Assembly: GCF_030718935.1 (NCBI RefSeq)
Contig: NZ_CP132194.1
Span: 1,674,001-1,738,000 of the forward strand
Reading direction: 5' to 3'
Length of the DNA: 64,000 nucleotides
DNA from: Psychrobacter sp. M13
Lineage (GTDB): Bacteria; Pseudomonadota; Gammaproteobacteria; Pseudomonadales; Moraxellaceae
Shown here: positions 45,352 to 54,293 of the stretch, piece by piece
Layout: each line of letters opens with the position of its first letter
How positions within the stretch are numbered: the first letter of the stretch is position 1
The notes under the pieces: generated by a model
Told to the model about the DNA's origin: nothing
Databases searched by the model: none
The model's input: the letters and a program-made list of their open reading frames with translations, nothing else
Translations under genes and position numbers: made by a program

Positions 45352-47114
45352 GTACAACACCTGATAATACGCTCACCAAAGAACCGAACCATAAGGCAGT
45401 TACCGGACGATACAAACCTGATCGCTTTACGCGCCTGGTGACTATGAGTCCGCGCCTGTTATTGATACTTTTGATCGTGCCCGTACTTGGGGGTTTGCTC
45501 AGTGTGCTATTGCCGGCTTTTGGTTGGGCACCAGCACTGGATCAGACCACCTTTAGTCTGCAAGGTTTTGCAGCGCTTTGGCAAACGCCGGGGCTGATTA
45601 AGATGATCAGTTTGAGTATAGCAACAGGTTTTATTAGCACTTTGCTGGCCATGATCCTCACTGTGATGATTTTGGCAACCTTTTTTAATAGCCAATGGTT
45701 AAACCGTATCGAGCGCTTATTTAGCCCTATCTTGGTGATTCCACATGCAGCGGCAGCGATTGCTGTTGGGTTTTTGATTGCGCCATCAGGGATGTTTGCT
45801 CGGCTGATTTCACCTTGGTTGACGGGTTGGGAGCTAGCGCCACAAGGCATACTGCCGCATGATGCTTATGGTATTAGTATTATTCTAGGCTTAACGCTAA
45901 AAGAGATGCCTTTTTTAGTACTGATGGCGTTAGGCGTGTTAGCTCAGCCCGAGCTAGGTAAAAAATTGCGCGGGCATTATAAAGTAGCAGTTAACTTAGG
46001 TTACTATCCAATGACTGCCTTTTTTAAAGTGGTATGGCCAAGCCTTTATCCGCTATTGCGCCTGCCCTTATTTGCAGTACTCGCTTATGCTAGTGCTAGC
46101 GTTGAGATACCTTTAATACTAGGTCCTAATACGCCTCCGACCCTTGCCGTTGCTATCGTACAATGGTTTAATGATGTCGATCTAAACTTGCGGATTAAAG
46201 CGTCTGCTGGGGCAGTATTACAGCTTTTATTGACGGGCGGTTTAATTGCCCTATGGATATCTGGCGAAAAAGCAATCAACACTATATCCCGTGGCTCTTT
46301 GACCAACGGTCGACGTCAATATAACGATGTGCTCTGGCAACGTGTCACTGTAGTGCTCACTGTTTTAATTATCGGTTTTATAGTGCTAGCCACGGCGGGT
46401 TTGGTGATGTGGTCTGTTGCAGGCTTTTGGCGTTTTCCAGCGGCATTGCCAGAGCAGTTAGTGTTGTTGCATTATCAAAGCTCTTTTACACAAATGGGCA
46501 TTCCGCTATTTAACACGCTAACGATTGGTTTTATGACCACAGCATTTGCGATTGTACTGACGTTACTATGTCTAGAATCAGAGCAGTTGACGGGTCGAAT
46601 CATCTCGCCTTTTATTAGCTTGATCATCTATTTACCGCTGATGGTACCCAGTATTGCCTTTTTGTTTGGCTTAGTGTGGTTGCAGCAACTGGTTAATAAC
46701 CAAACGGCTTTTTTTAATGTCGCCTTTACCCATTTGCTATTTGTACTGCCCTACACTTTTTTATCGTTATCTAGTAGTTATCGGCGTTTAGATCCGCGCT
46801 TTGCTAACGTTGCTGCAAGTCTCGGTGCCGCCCCTAGCAAAGTATTTTTTCAAGTAAAATTGCCACAACTTTTTGCGCCTATTTTGATAGCCATTGCTTT
46901 GGGACTAGCGGTTAGTTTTGGACAATATTTGCCGACTTTGCTGGCAGGTGGTGGTCGTATAGCGACAATAACCACTGAGGCCGTTACCCTTGCCAATGGC
47001 GCCAGCCGTCGCACTAGTGCTGTATATGCCATTATCCAAATGATTTTGCCACTTGTTGGTTTTGCTTTGGCATGGATATTACCGAAGTATTTGTATAAAA
47101 GCGCCAAAGTCTGA
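45348..47114 (+). CDS. ynjC: ABC transporter permease, YnjC family (duplicated permease domains)
   Basis: The start at ATG 45348, inside an ATGA overlap, gives 588 residues; an upstream TTG frame start is less likely. The protein has about 12 membrane segments in two halves, each a binding-protein-dependent permease domain. EAA-type loops are seen (VAVNLGYYPMTAFFKVVWP and VAASLGAAPSKVFFQVKLP). It forms the membrane channel with YnjB and YnjD. Fused double permeases are normal for this family. Confidence 0.88.
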   Translation: MSTTPDNTLTKEPNHKAVTGRYKPDRFTRLVTMSPRLLLILLIVPVLGGLLSVLLPAFGWAPALDQTTFSLQGFAALWQTPGLIKMISLSIATGFISTLLAMILTVMILATFFNSQWLNRIERLFSPILVIPHAAAAIAVGFLIAPSGMFARLISPWLTGWELAPQGILPHDAYGISIILGLTLKEMPFLVLMALGVLAQPELGKKLRGHYKVAVNLGYYPMTAFFKVVWPSLYPLLRLPLFAVLAYASASVEIPLILGPNTPPTLAVAIVQWFNDVDLNLRIKASAGAVLQLLLTGGLIALWISGEKAINTISRGSLTNGRRQYNDVLWQRVTVVLTVLIIGFIVLATAGLVMWSVAGFWRFPAALPEQLVLLHYQSSFTQMGIPLFNTLTIGFMTTAFAIVLTLLCLESEQLTGRIISPFISLIIYLPLMVPSIAFLFGLVWLQQLVNNQTAFFNVAFTHLLFVLPYTFLSLSSSYRRLDPRFANVAASLGAAPSKVFFQVKLPQLFAPILIAIALGLAVSFGQYLPTLLAGGGRIATITTEAVTLANGASRRTSAVYAIIQMILPLVGFALAWILPKYLYKSAKV

Positions 47115-47238
47115 ATATTCAAGTCAAAGTGGCGAATTAGCACGGTCAAGTGTCAAGGCTTAACAGTAAAAAGTATTAGTACAGATGATCGCTAACAGCT
47201 CTTGTGAGATAGAAGTCCACTCTATAAAAGGTATCGGT

Positions 47239-47895
47239 ATGCAATCCGCTCTACAGATAAAAAACTTAACGCTCTACTTGCAAGATAAGCAACTGCTTAG
47301 TCTCAATGAGCAAGTCAATGGTGGCGAGATACTCACTATCATGGGACCTTCAGGTAGCGGCAAATCGAGTCTATTGAACTGGCTAACAGGTACGCTTACC
47401 AGTAGTTTTAGTGCTCGTGGCGAGATAATATTGGACGGTCAAAGCATTAATCACCTTCCAACTCATCGGCGTCATATTGGGGTGCTGTATCAAGATGCGT
47501 TACTATTCTCGCACTTATCAGTCGCGGGTAATATTGCCTTTGCGATGCCTAAAGCTAATAAAGAAAATGGTAAAAAGATCAATAAAAAACAACGGCTGGA
47601 AAAAATAGACGAAGCATTGACGCAATTAGGCTTAGCGGGTATGGGCGATCGTCATCCAGACACGCTCTCAGGTGGCCAACAAGCACGCGTAGCCTTATTA
47701 CGATTACTGCTTAGCGAGCCAAAAGCTATTTTACTCGATGAGCCGTTTAGTAAGCTTGATACCCAATTAAGAGTCGAGACGCGTCAGTTAGTTTTTGAGC
47801 AAATACGTGAGCGCAACTTGCCTGCTATTATGGTCACTCATGATCATAGTGATGCTGAAGCTACACAAGGCAAGGTGATCCAAGTAGCGGTTTAA
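47239..47895 (+). CDS. ynjD: ABC transporter ATP-binding protein, YnjD family
   Basis: The start at ATG 47239 has AAAGG about 8 bp upstream and gives 218 residues, matching the family; ATG 47185 would add 18 unrelated residues. Walker A is GPSGSGKS, the signature LSGGQQ, Walker B ILLDEP and the switch His in IMVTHDHSD. It powers the transporter with YnjB and YnjC. Confidence 0.9.
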   Translation: MQSALQIKNLTLYLQDKQLLSLNEQVNGGEILTIMGPSGSGKSSLLNWLTGTLTSSFSARGEIILDGQSINHLPTHRRHIGVLYQDALLFSHLSVAGNIAFAMPKANKENGKKINKKQRLEKIDEALTQLGLAGMGDRHPDTLSGGQQARVALLRLLLSEPKAILLDEPFSKLDTQLRVETRQLVFEQIRERNLPAIMVTHDHSDAEATQGKVIQVAV

Positions 47896-47954
47896 AACCT
47901 TAATATTAGAGTGATAAGTTGTCACTTAAAAGACTTAATGCCAAAAGGTAATGA

Positions 47955-48626
47955 ATGTTAGATAAATATATTACGCCTGTTATTAAGCCTGTACTGTGTC
48001 CAGTAGTAAAGAAGCTACATGGCTATGGTATAACGGCGGATCAATTAACCGTTGTCGGTTTTTTGATCGGCATGCTAGCAGTACCACTACTTGCCTTTGA
48101 ACATTGGTATGGAGCCTTAGCGGCTATTGCTTTAAACCGTATTTTTGATGGGCTTGACGGTGAGCTGGCAAGATATGCTAACCAATGCTCGAGTGCTGGC
48201 GGGTACTTAGATATTACCCTCGACTTCTTATTTTACGCAGCGATTCCATTTGGATTTATTCTTGCTGACCCTGCCCAGAACGCTATTGCTGGCGCTTTAC
48301 TATTAGCGACATTTATGGGTACTGGCTCAAGCTTTTTAGCTTTTGCCATTGCAGCAGAGAAGTTCGATATTGAAAAACCACAGTTTAAATATAAAAGCTT
48401 TTATTATCTCAATGGTCTCACCGAAGGCACCGAAACCATTGCGCTTTTTATCGCCTTTTGTATTTGGCCGCAGCATTTCGCCTTGTTCGCAACGCTATTC
48501 GCCATTGCTTGTACGATTACTATTTTTACCCGTATACACGGTGGCTACCATACCCTCAAACGCCAAGAAGACAATATACAAAGCAATATAGAGACCGAAA
48601 CGAATGGAGCAACCGATGACGCATGA
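47955..48626 (+). CDS. CDP-alcohol phosphatidyltransferase family protein (YnjF-like)
   Basis: The 223-residue membrane protein has the catalytic CDP-alcohol signature: DGLDGELAR, then G at +9 and YLDITLD, giving the D-x2-DG-x2-AR-x8-G-x3-D-x3-D pattern (Asp residues bind the metal). Such enzymes join a CDP-linked lipid to an alcohol to make phospholipids. E. coli ynjF lies near ynjBCD in the same way. The alcohol acceptor is unknown. It follows ynjD after 59 bp. Confidence 0.88.
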   Translation: MLDKYITPVIKPVLCPVVKKLHGYGITADQLTVVGFLIGMLAVPLLAFEHWYGALAAIALNRIFDGLDGELARYANQCSSAGGYLDITLDFLFYAAIPFGFILADPAQNAIAGALLLATFMGTGSSFLAFAIAAEKFDIEKPQFKYKSFYYLNGLTEGTETIALFIAFCIWPQHFALFATLFAIACTITIFTRIHGGYHTLKRQEDNIQSNIETETNGATDDA

Positions 48627-49407
48627 AGTATGGTGGCGACTTGGCTTCTTTTTTAGCATTTTAGTCATAATGATGTTGCTAGAATGGCGAAAACCAGCAC
48701 GACAATCGTCCATTAAAAGTAGTAAGCGTTGGTTCGCAAATTTTGGTTTAGTATTTGCCTCATCGCTTATCGCCCGCCTAACAGTGCCCGTTGGTCTCAC
48801 TGCAGTAGCAATTTATACCCAACAGAATGGTATCGGCTTATTTAACCTAATAGAGTTGCCAAGCATCGTAGTCATTGTAATAAGTTTAGTGTTGCTCGAC
48901 ATTTTAATATATTGGCAACATCGACTGTTTCATCGTGTTCCTATTTTATGGCGACTGCATCGAGTCCACCATGCCGACACGCATGTCGATACCAGTACTG
49001 GACTTAGGTTTCATCCGTTTGAAATCATACTCAGTATTCTCATAAAGTTGATTGCCGTTATTACTCTAGGTGTGCCTGCGATAGCCGTCCTTATATTTGA
49101 GATCGCGCTAAATGGTTTGGCATTGTTTAATCATGCTAATATTCGCCTGCCAGCAGCCATTGAAAAGCCAGCTCGCCTTATATTGATGACCCAAATTTTG
49201 CACCGTATACACCACAGCCAAGTTGTCAGCGAGACCAACTCAAACTATGGCTTTAGCGTCATTTGGTGGGATAAGTTATTTGGTAGCTATAAAGATGTCG
49301 CAAAAAAAACCGATAATCAACTTGATATCGGTTTGATTGAATATCCTACTGCTAAACGAAACGCCTCATTGTGGCGCTTGCTAGTGATGCCATTTCAGAA
49401 CAAATGA
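48616..49407 (+). CDS. Sterol desaturase/fatty acid hydroxylase family membrane protein
   Basis: The start at ATG 48616 (MTHEVWW) has GGAG 7-8 bp upstream, giving 263 residues; ATG 48604 is an alternative. The di-iron histidine boxes are all seen: HRLFH, HRVHH and, later, HRIHHS with a downstream Asn/Tyr-rich stretch. These membrane enzymes hydroxylate or desaturate lipids. It overlaps the end of the CDP-alcohol transferase gene, so the pair likely acts on one membrane lipid. Confidence 0.85.
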   Translation: MTHEVWWRLGFFFSILVIMMLLEWRKPARQSSIKSSKRWFANFGLVFASSLIARLTVPVGLTAVAIYTQQNGIGLFNLIELPSIVVIVISLVLLDILIYWQHRLFHRVPILWRLHRVHHADTHVDTSTGLRFHPFEIILSILIKLIAVITLGVPAIAVLIFEIALNGLALFNHANIRLPAAIEKPARLILMTQILHRIHHSQVVSETNSNYGFSVIWWDKLFGSYKDVAKKTDNQLDIGLIEYPTAKRNASLWRLLVMPFQNK

Positions 49408-49415
49408 ATGGCTTA

Positions 49416-50039
49416 TTAACTGGTTACTGCCCTGTTATTGATATCACCCTGATAAAGCGCTTCTAGCGATAGTGCCATATCCTCGGCAACTTCATGGACA
49501 GCGCGACTATCGACATCACGCTGAGCAAAGGCACGCAAACCCATGACCTCAGCCTGTAAGCGACGCCCAAGACGGATAGGATCTAGCTGTTGATCAATCT
49601 CACCTAAGCCTTGTGACTCAATAAAGCAGTTCGTAAAATAAGTCTCCATTCCAGCTAACATCGTCTCAACTTTATCCAATGCCAGCTCTTCACGTTGACC
49701 CAGCTCTAGTAAGCTCTTGACTAGCATGCAAGCTCGGCTCGGCAATACTTCATCACGTATGCCGCCTAGCAAACGTAAGTATGCGGCTAATCCTAATAAT
49801 GGTGAGCTGTGCGCCTGTAGAGTACGTTGCAACTCGACCATAGCTTTGTGCGCATAATGCTCAAGCGCTTCTTGAAACAACCCATCTTTACTGCCAAAAG
49901 CGGCGTAGATACTACCTGGTCGCATATCAAGTGCTTTTTCCAAGTCTTTTAGAGAGGTGGCATGAAACCCCTTTTGCCAAAACAGCTGTAATGCTCTATC
50001 TAAAGAGTCTTGCCTATTGTGAAGCTGTGCACGAGCCAT
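49416..50039 (-). CDS. TetR-family regulator, candidate controller of the TTGAG regulon
   Basis: The 207-residue protein has an N-terminal TetR HTH (ALQLFWQKGFHATSLKDLEK, ALDMRPGSIYAAFGSKDGLF; about 16-55) and a helical effector domain of the AcrR/NemR style with Cys104 in PSRACMLVKSLLEL. NemR-type regulators sense electrophiles with cysteines. A TTGAG-N6-CTCAA palindrome lies 70 bp upstream of its start, as expected for autoregulation, and related sites precede several nearby detoxification genes. Confidence 0.85.
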   Translation of the reverse strand: MARAQLHNRQDSLDRALQLFWQKGFHATSLKDLEKALDMRPGSIYAAFGSKDGLFQEALEHYAHKAMVELQRTLQAHSSPLLGLAAYLRLLGGIRDEVLPSRACMLVKSLLELGQREELALDKVETMLAGMETYFTNCFIESQGLGEIDQQLDPIRLGRRLQAEVMGLRAFAQRDVDSRAVHEVAEDMALSLEALYQGDINNRAVTS

Positions 50040-50108
50040 AATTCATTCCATTTTTACAGTCATAAAGTTATTTAATAGAGCTAAAGTAAACAAAAACGAC
50101 TTTGCAAT

Positions 50109-50124
50109 ATGAGTGATTGCTCAA
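50109..50124. promoter_or_regulatory. TTGAG-type operator between the TetR and patatin genes
   Basis: ATGAGTGATTGCTCAA is the palindrome with one change; read on the other strand it is TTGAGCAATCACTCAT, almost identical to the site at 39485. It lies 70 bp upstream of the TetR start and 104 bp before the patatin gene. Confidence 0.6.
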
Positions 50125-50227
50125 TTTTATCTTGACTCGCTATAACAGTCTAGTTAAAGTTTATAAATAGTGCTTAAGATAGGATAGTCAAACCACATAA
50201 GCGTCCACTACCGTCGAGGCTACTTAC

Positions 50228-51658
50228 ATGCGTAAAAATTTGTTTACTCACAATGGCAGTCTGTCTCAAAAACTCTCCAATCTAAGTGTGTCTTCTCGAT
50301 TGCGCATTATGTGGTTATTGATAATCCTTATCTCTTTATTCCTTCTGCTGACCAGTTGTACGCCGCGAGTCTGGAACATGCCAATAACAGAGAAGACAAG
50401 TACTCGTTATAATTTTAAAAATAACTTGCCAAGTAATTCAGATGATGTTTTCGTGGTGCTTGCTTTCTCTGGTGGCGGTACGCGCGCAGCAGCACTGAGC
50501 TATGGCGTACTCGAAAAGCTACGTGATACGCCAGTGATGATAAATGGCGTGGAGCGCAGACTACTAGATGAAGTGGATGTCATCTCTTCAGTATCAGGTG
50601 GGAGCTACACCGCCGCTTATTATGGCTTATTTGGTGATGAAATCTTTGAGCGATTTGCGCCAGAGTTCTTATATGAGGATTGGCAGTCACGACTGATGAG
50701 GCTTGCGATACGACCACAAAGCCTGATAGCGATGAGTAGCTCTGAATATAATCGCGGTGATCTAGTAGCCAATAACTTACATGAGAGCTTATTTCGACAA
50801 AAGAGCTTTGCTGACATGGGCCGTGGCAAATTGCCGTTTGTTATTCTTAATGCAAGCGATCTAAATAACGCTATGACTTTTTCGTTCACCCAGCAGCAGT
50901 TCAATTTTTTATGTTCAGACTTATCGAGCTATCCTGTGGCCAATGCGGTAATGGCGTCATCTTCTGTGCCTGGTATCTTTGCCCCTATTGCCCTACGCAA
51001 TTTTTCTGACTGTCCTCAGCGTTCTCAGCCTTGGGTCAAAAAAGCGCTCAATCAAGACGATCATTTGCCACGCAGTTATGCCATAGCCCGTGCATTGGAT
51101 CGATATTCGCAGCCAGACCGTATGCCAGTGGTACGGTTGGTAGATGGCGGAGTCACTGATAATTTAGGCGTACGTGGCTCGATGATGAGCCCTGTGACTC
51201 AATATGGTGATGTCCCTAATATGGCAGGCGCGTTCAGTCCTGACAAGTTGCGTCAGGTCAAACAAGTGCTGGTCGTCGTCGCCAACGCCCAAACTTACTC
51301 AGAGCATGAGTGGTCCGTTCAGAGCGAAGATCCGAGTTTCATCGAGACTATTTCGGCGGCGAGCGAAGTTGCCTTGGGTACTTTAAATAATGAAACTATT
51401 TTATCCGCTAAAAAAGAATTTTTACAATGGGGCGAGCATGTCAACGCTCAGCGACCAGCAGGGTCTCCTCAGGTTGAAGTGCATTTTGCTACATTGACCT
51501 TTGATCAGATCAAAGATAAAACGAAGCGTGCAAAGTTCGATGCTCTGCCGACGACCTTTCGTTTGCAACCAGCGCAAGTTGATGACCTGCGCGCTTTAGG
51601 CACTCTTTTACTGGATCAATCTGAAGAGTTTCAAGAATTTCGTCAAGCCTTACAGTGA
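50228..51658 (+). CDS. Patatin-like phospholipase lipoprotein
   Basis: The 476-residue protein has a hydrophobic segment (29-43) and a lipobox ending at Cys44 (LLTSC), so it is membrane-anchored. The patatin fold shows the oxyanion loop FSGGGTRAAAL (80-90), nucleophile Ser123 in SSVSGGSYTAAYYG and catalytic Asp in VRLVDGGVTDNLG. It probably hydrolyses membrane lipids. The SxSxG form of the nucleophile elbow occurs in this lipoprotein subfamily. It is divergent from the TetR gene. Confidence 0.88.
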   Translation: MRKNLFTHNGSLSQKLSNLSVSSRLRIMWLLIILISLFLLLTSCTPRVWNMPITEKTSTRYNFKNNLPSNSDDVFVVLAFSGGGTRAAALSYGVLEKLRDTPVMINGVERRLLDEVDVISSVSGGSYTAAYYGLFGDEIFERFAPEFLYEDWQSRLMRLAIRPQSLIAMSSSEYNRGDLVANNLHESLFRQKSFADMGRGKLPFVILNASDLNNAMTFSFTQQQFNFLCSDLSSYPVANAVMASSSVPGIFAPIALRNFSDCPQRSQPWVKKALNQDDHLPRSYAIARALDRYSQPDRMPVVRLVDGGVTDNLGVRGSMMSPVTQYGDVPNMAGAFSPDKLRQVKQVLVVVANAQTYSEHEWSVQSEDPSFIETISAASEVALGTLNNETILSAKKEFLQWGEHVNAQRPAGSPQVEVHFATLTFDQIKDKTKRAKFDALPTTFRLQPAQVDDLRALGTLLLDQSEEFQEFRQALQ

Positions 51659-51705
51659 TCTAATATTCGCCAGATTCTAATTTTTATCCAAAATAACAAA
51701 AATAT

Positions 51706-51721
51706 TTGAGCGATTACTCAA
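51706..51721 (+). promoter_or_regulatory. TTGAG-N6-CTCAA operator before the dehalogenase gene
   Basis: TTGAGCGATTACTCAA is a full consensus site, flanked by AT-rich arms, 90 bp before the ATG at 51811. Confidence 0.65.
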
Positions 51722-51810
51722 ATTAACTTGAAGCGCTATTCTATCTCCTTTAGAGTTAAGCATTAAAAGTATAACTCAATATTATAAAACCATGGTAACG
51801 AGGATATTCA

Positions 51811-52521
51811 ATGACTCAAAATAAAACTGCGCACGATAAACCTTCTTCTATTCTAGTCTTTGATGTCAATGAAACCTTACTTGATATCGAAACGCTTGCA
51901 CCTTTGTTTAAGCGCCTATTTGGTCACGAGCGTATATTAAGAGAGTGGTTCGCTCAATTGATACTGTACTCGCAAGCCATGACCTTATCGGGACTTTATA
52001 CGCCCTTTGGTGAGCTTGGCATTGGTGCTTTGCAGATGACTGCTGATATTCATAACGTTGCTCTGACAGAGGACGATATTGATGAGCTAAAAGAGCGCAT
52101 GAGCAAAATGCCTGCTCATCCTGATGCCGTGCCAGCATTAACTCAATTGCGCGATGCAGGGTTTCGCTTAGTTACCCTCACCAACTCATCACCTAGTGAC
52201 TCTCCTACACCGTTAGAAAGAGCAGGATTGAGTGAGTTTTTTGAGCATAACTTTAGCGTTCAAAGCGTAGAAAAATTCAAGCCTGCGCCTGAGACGTACC
52301 AGATGGTAGCCACAGAGTTATCGGTTGAGACATCAGAGCTCTGCCTTGTCGCTTGTCATCTGTGGGATACGATTGGCGCGCAAGCAGCTGGCTGTCAAGG
52401 CGCGTTCCTCAAACGCCCTTACAATGCCATGTTGCCTGCGTCCAATGTGCCAGTACCAGACTTTATGGCCTTAGATCTGGTCACACTTAGCGATCAGATT
52501 ATTAAACAGCTTCAAACCTAA
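51811..52521 (+). CDS. Haloacid dehalogenase type II (HAD superfamily)
   Basis: The 236-residue protein has HAD motif I VFDVNETLLD (nucleophile Asp18), motif II LVTLTNSSPSD, Lys in FKPAPETYQ and motif III region VACHLWDTIGAQAAG. The DVNETLLD variant is typical of L-2-haloacid dehalogenases, which release halide from short haloacids. A consensus operator upstream links it to the nearby TetR gene. The true substrate could be another organic acid. Confidence 0.88.
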   Translation: MTQNKTAHDKPSSILVFDVNETLLDIETLAPLFKRLFGHERILREWFAQLILYSQAMTLSGLYTPFGELGIGALQMTADIHNVALTEDDIDELKERMSKMPAHPDAVPALTQLRDAGFRLVTLTNSSPSDSPTPLERAGLSEFFEHNFSVQSVEKFKPAPETYQMVATELSVETSELCLVACHLWDTIGAQAAGCQGAFLKRPYNAMLPASNVPVPDFMALDLVTLSDQIIKQLQT

Positions 52522-52565
52522 AAGGTACTTATACTAAATTTGTTCATTGATAAAAAATATTTCCT

Positions 52566-52596
52566 ATTTGACTAAGCATCAAAGCTCAAGTCAAAT
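52566..52596 (+). promoter_or_regulatory. Inverted repeat before the peroxiredoxin-like gene
   Basis: ATTTGACT (52566-52573) and AGTCAAAT (52589-52596) form an 8-bp inverted repeat 36 bp before the ATG at 52632. It differs from the TTGAG sites and may bind another regulator. Confidence 0.4.
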
Positions 52597-52631
52597 CATT
52601 CCCTTCAACACAAACGTCAAAGGATAGAACT

Positions 52632-53171
52632 ATGCAAAATGCTAATACCCAAAAACCACAAGCTGGCAGCAAATTCCCTGATATCGAAGTAACCATGCTA
52701 AATGGTGATACGAAATCACTTGGCAAACCTGAAAACGGTCATGATTGGAAATTAGTGGTAGTGTATCGCGGTCAACACTGCCCGATTTGTACTAAATACC
52801 TTAATCAATTAGAGACGGTCAAAAAATCATTTTATGATACTGGTGTCGATATCATTGCGGTATCAGCGGATAGTAAAGAACAGTTAGAGAGTCACTTAGA
52901 AGAGAAGATAGATATCAACTTCCCGATTGCTTATGGCCTAAGCGTTGAGCAGATGAATACTTTGGGGCTTTATATCTCTGACCCACGTTCAGAAAAAGAG
53001 ACTGACCATCCTTTTGCAGAGCCTGGTGTATTCGTGATTAATGCCAAAGGTGAAATTCATATCATTGATATCTCAAATGCTCCGTTTGCACGACCTGAAC
53101 TTGAGTCGCTGGCAAGTGGCTTAAGCTTTATTCGAGAAAACGACTACCCTATTCGCGGTACGCATATCTAA
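52632..53171 (+). CDS. Peroxiredoxin-like (AhpC/TSA) protein
   Basis: The 179-residue thioredoxin-fold protein has the active motif CPIC (Cys50-Cys53 in VVYRGQHCPICTKYL) and a C-terminal AhpC/TSA layout (VFVINAKGEIHIIDIS). Classical peroxiredoxins have TxxC, so this belongs to the CPxC thioredoxin-like branch. It likely reduces peroxides or disulfides. It lies between the dehalogenase and GST genes on the same strand. Confidence 0.85.
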   Translation: MQNANTQKPQAGSKFPDIEVTMLNGDTKSLGKPENGHDWKLVVVYRGQHCPICTKYLNQLETVKKSFYDTGVDIIAVSADSKEQLESHLEEKIDINFPIAYGLSVEQMNTLGLYISDPRSEKETDHPFAEPGVFVINAKGEIHIIDISNAPFARPELESLASGLSFIRENDYPIRGTHI

Positions 53172-53231
53172 GCTTAACTTTTAAATAATTATAGAAATTG
53201 AGAATAATAAGCTCAATAACTCAACGTTTGC

Positions 53232-53282
53232 TAGAACCAGCTACTGAAGTCATTCGTTAAACTTGATTTCGGTAGCTGGTTC
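53232..53282 (+). repeat. Long inverted repeat between the peroxiredoxin and GST genes
   Basis: AGAACCAGCTAC (53232 on) pairs with GTAGCTGGTTCT (to 53282), with further pairing of TGAA/TTTC. There is no T-run after it, so it is not a standard terminator. It might be an attenuated terminator or a transcript-stability hairpin. Confidence 0.5.
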
Positions 53283-53343
53283 TACAGTATTGATATTTAA
53301 TTACCTTTACTACTGTCAAAATAATAATGTTATGGGAACCACT

Positions 53344-54024
53344 ATGCTTAAGTTTTATTTTCATCAGACGCCAAATCCAATGAAGGTTGCGCTATTTTTA
53401 AAAGAAACTGGTCTACCCTATGAGCTCATTGCTGTTGATACTATGAAAGGTGAACAGCATACGCCAGAATATCTAACTATTAATCCAAATGCTAAAACAC
53501 CAGCTATTGTTGACGATGGTAAGCGCGTTTTTGATTCAACCGCTATCTTAATGTATCTCTCTGAGAAAACTGGAAAGTTAGCAGGGAAACCTGAAGATCG
53601 CGGTGAGATGTTGTCGTGGTTAATGTTTATAGCGACAGGCTTAGGACCATTTTCTGGTCAGTCGGTACATTTTAGACATAAAGGGCCTGAAAAAGTGCCG
53701 TACGCGATCAACCGTTATCTGCGAGAGGCGCAGCGTCACTATGAGGTTTTAGAAAAACACATGGCAGGTCGCGATTATCTGGTTGGCGATGAGTACTCGA
53801 TTGCCGATATATCTGCGTGGGGCTGGATCGACAAAGCCGCTTTTGTCTTAGGTAATGACGGATTAGAGCATTATCCCAATTTAAAACGTTGGTTTATGAG
53901 TATTAATGAGCGTTCTGCTGTACAAGAAGCACGAGAGATTGCGCAAGATATCGAATTCAAAACTGACTTTGATGACGTCGCTGCTCGCGCGCTGTTTCCA
54001 CAAAATTTTGATAAAAAAGCTTAG
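53344..54024 (+). CDS. Glutathione S-transferase family protein
   Basis: The start at ATG 53344 (MLKFYFHQTPNPMKV) fits the thioredoxin-fold N-domain; upstream in-frame starts add a hydrophobic non-family lead. The protein is 226 residues. It has the family cis-Pro region (NPNAKTPAIVDDG), the glutathione site (FDSTAILMYLSEKTG) and a helical C-domain (YSIADISAWGWIDKA). It resembles the YfcG/YghU style. It would conjugate or reduce electrophiles with glutathione, in line with nearby redox genes. Confidence 0.88.
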   Translation: MLKFYFHQTPNPMKVALFLKETGLPYELIAVDTMKGEQHTPEYLTINPNAKTPAIVDDGKRVFDSTAILMYLSEKTGKLAGKPEDRGEMLSWLMFIATGLGPFSGQSVHFRHKGPEKVPYAINRYLREAQRHYEVLEKHMAGRDYLVGDEYSIADISAWGWIDKAAFVLGNDGLEHYPNLKRWFMSINERSAVQEAREIAQDIEFKTDFDDVAARALFPQNFDKKA

Positions 54025-54072
54025 TAGCATTTAGCAATGAGCAATTATTAAAAACAGCAATGCAGTCGCTAG

Positions 54073-54243
54073 TACCTGACGCTGTTGTCCTTGCGCGTCC
54101 AATAAGATAGCAGTCTTTGGCACTAGCGAAGATAAGGCTTTGATGCCTGTGCGGGCACGATCAGCCGCTTCTTCGGCCTCTCCAATAACAAGAGCACCGA
54201 TAGCCGCGATGGACATTAGCATCTCAATTGAAAAAGGCGATCT
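54073..54243 (-). pseudogene. Remnant of a heavy-metal P-type ATPase (CadA/ZntA-like)
   Basis: The frame reads SPFSIEMLMSIAAIGALVIG then EAEEAADRARTGIKALSSLVPKT (given here in two pieces) and ILLDAQGQQRQV. In intact CadA/ZntA proteins about 20 residues of a membrane segment lie between the AEEAA and RAR parts, so there is an internal deletion. The rest of the ATPase (phosphorylation DKTGT, nucleotide domain) is absent. It is divergent from cadR, the usual cadA position. Confidence 0.8.
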
Positions 54244-54293
54244 CGTTAACTTTATAGTTTTAGATAACAGAAACTCTATTTGAGTAGACAAAC

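Noticed and set aside
50588-50620. Patatin nucleophile elbow SxSxG in place of GxSxG as a lost active site
   Set aside because: The SVSGGS form is usual in lipoprotein patatins and the Ser and Asp are present.
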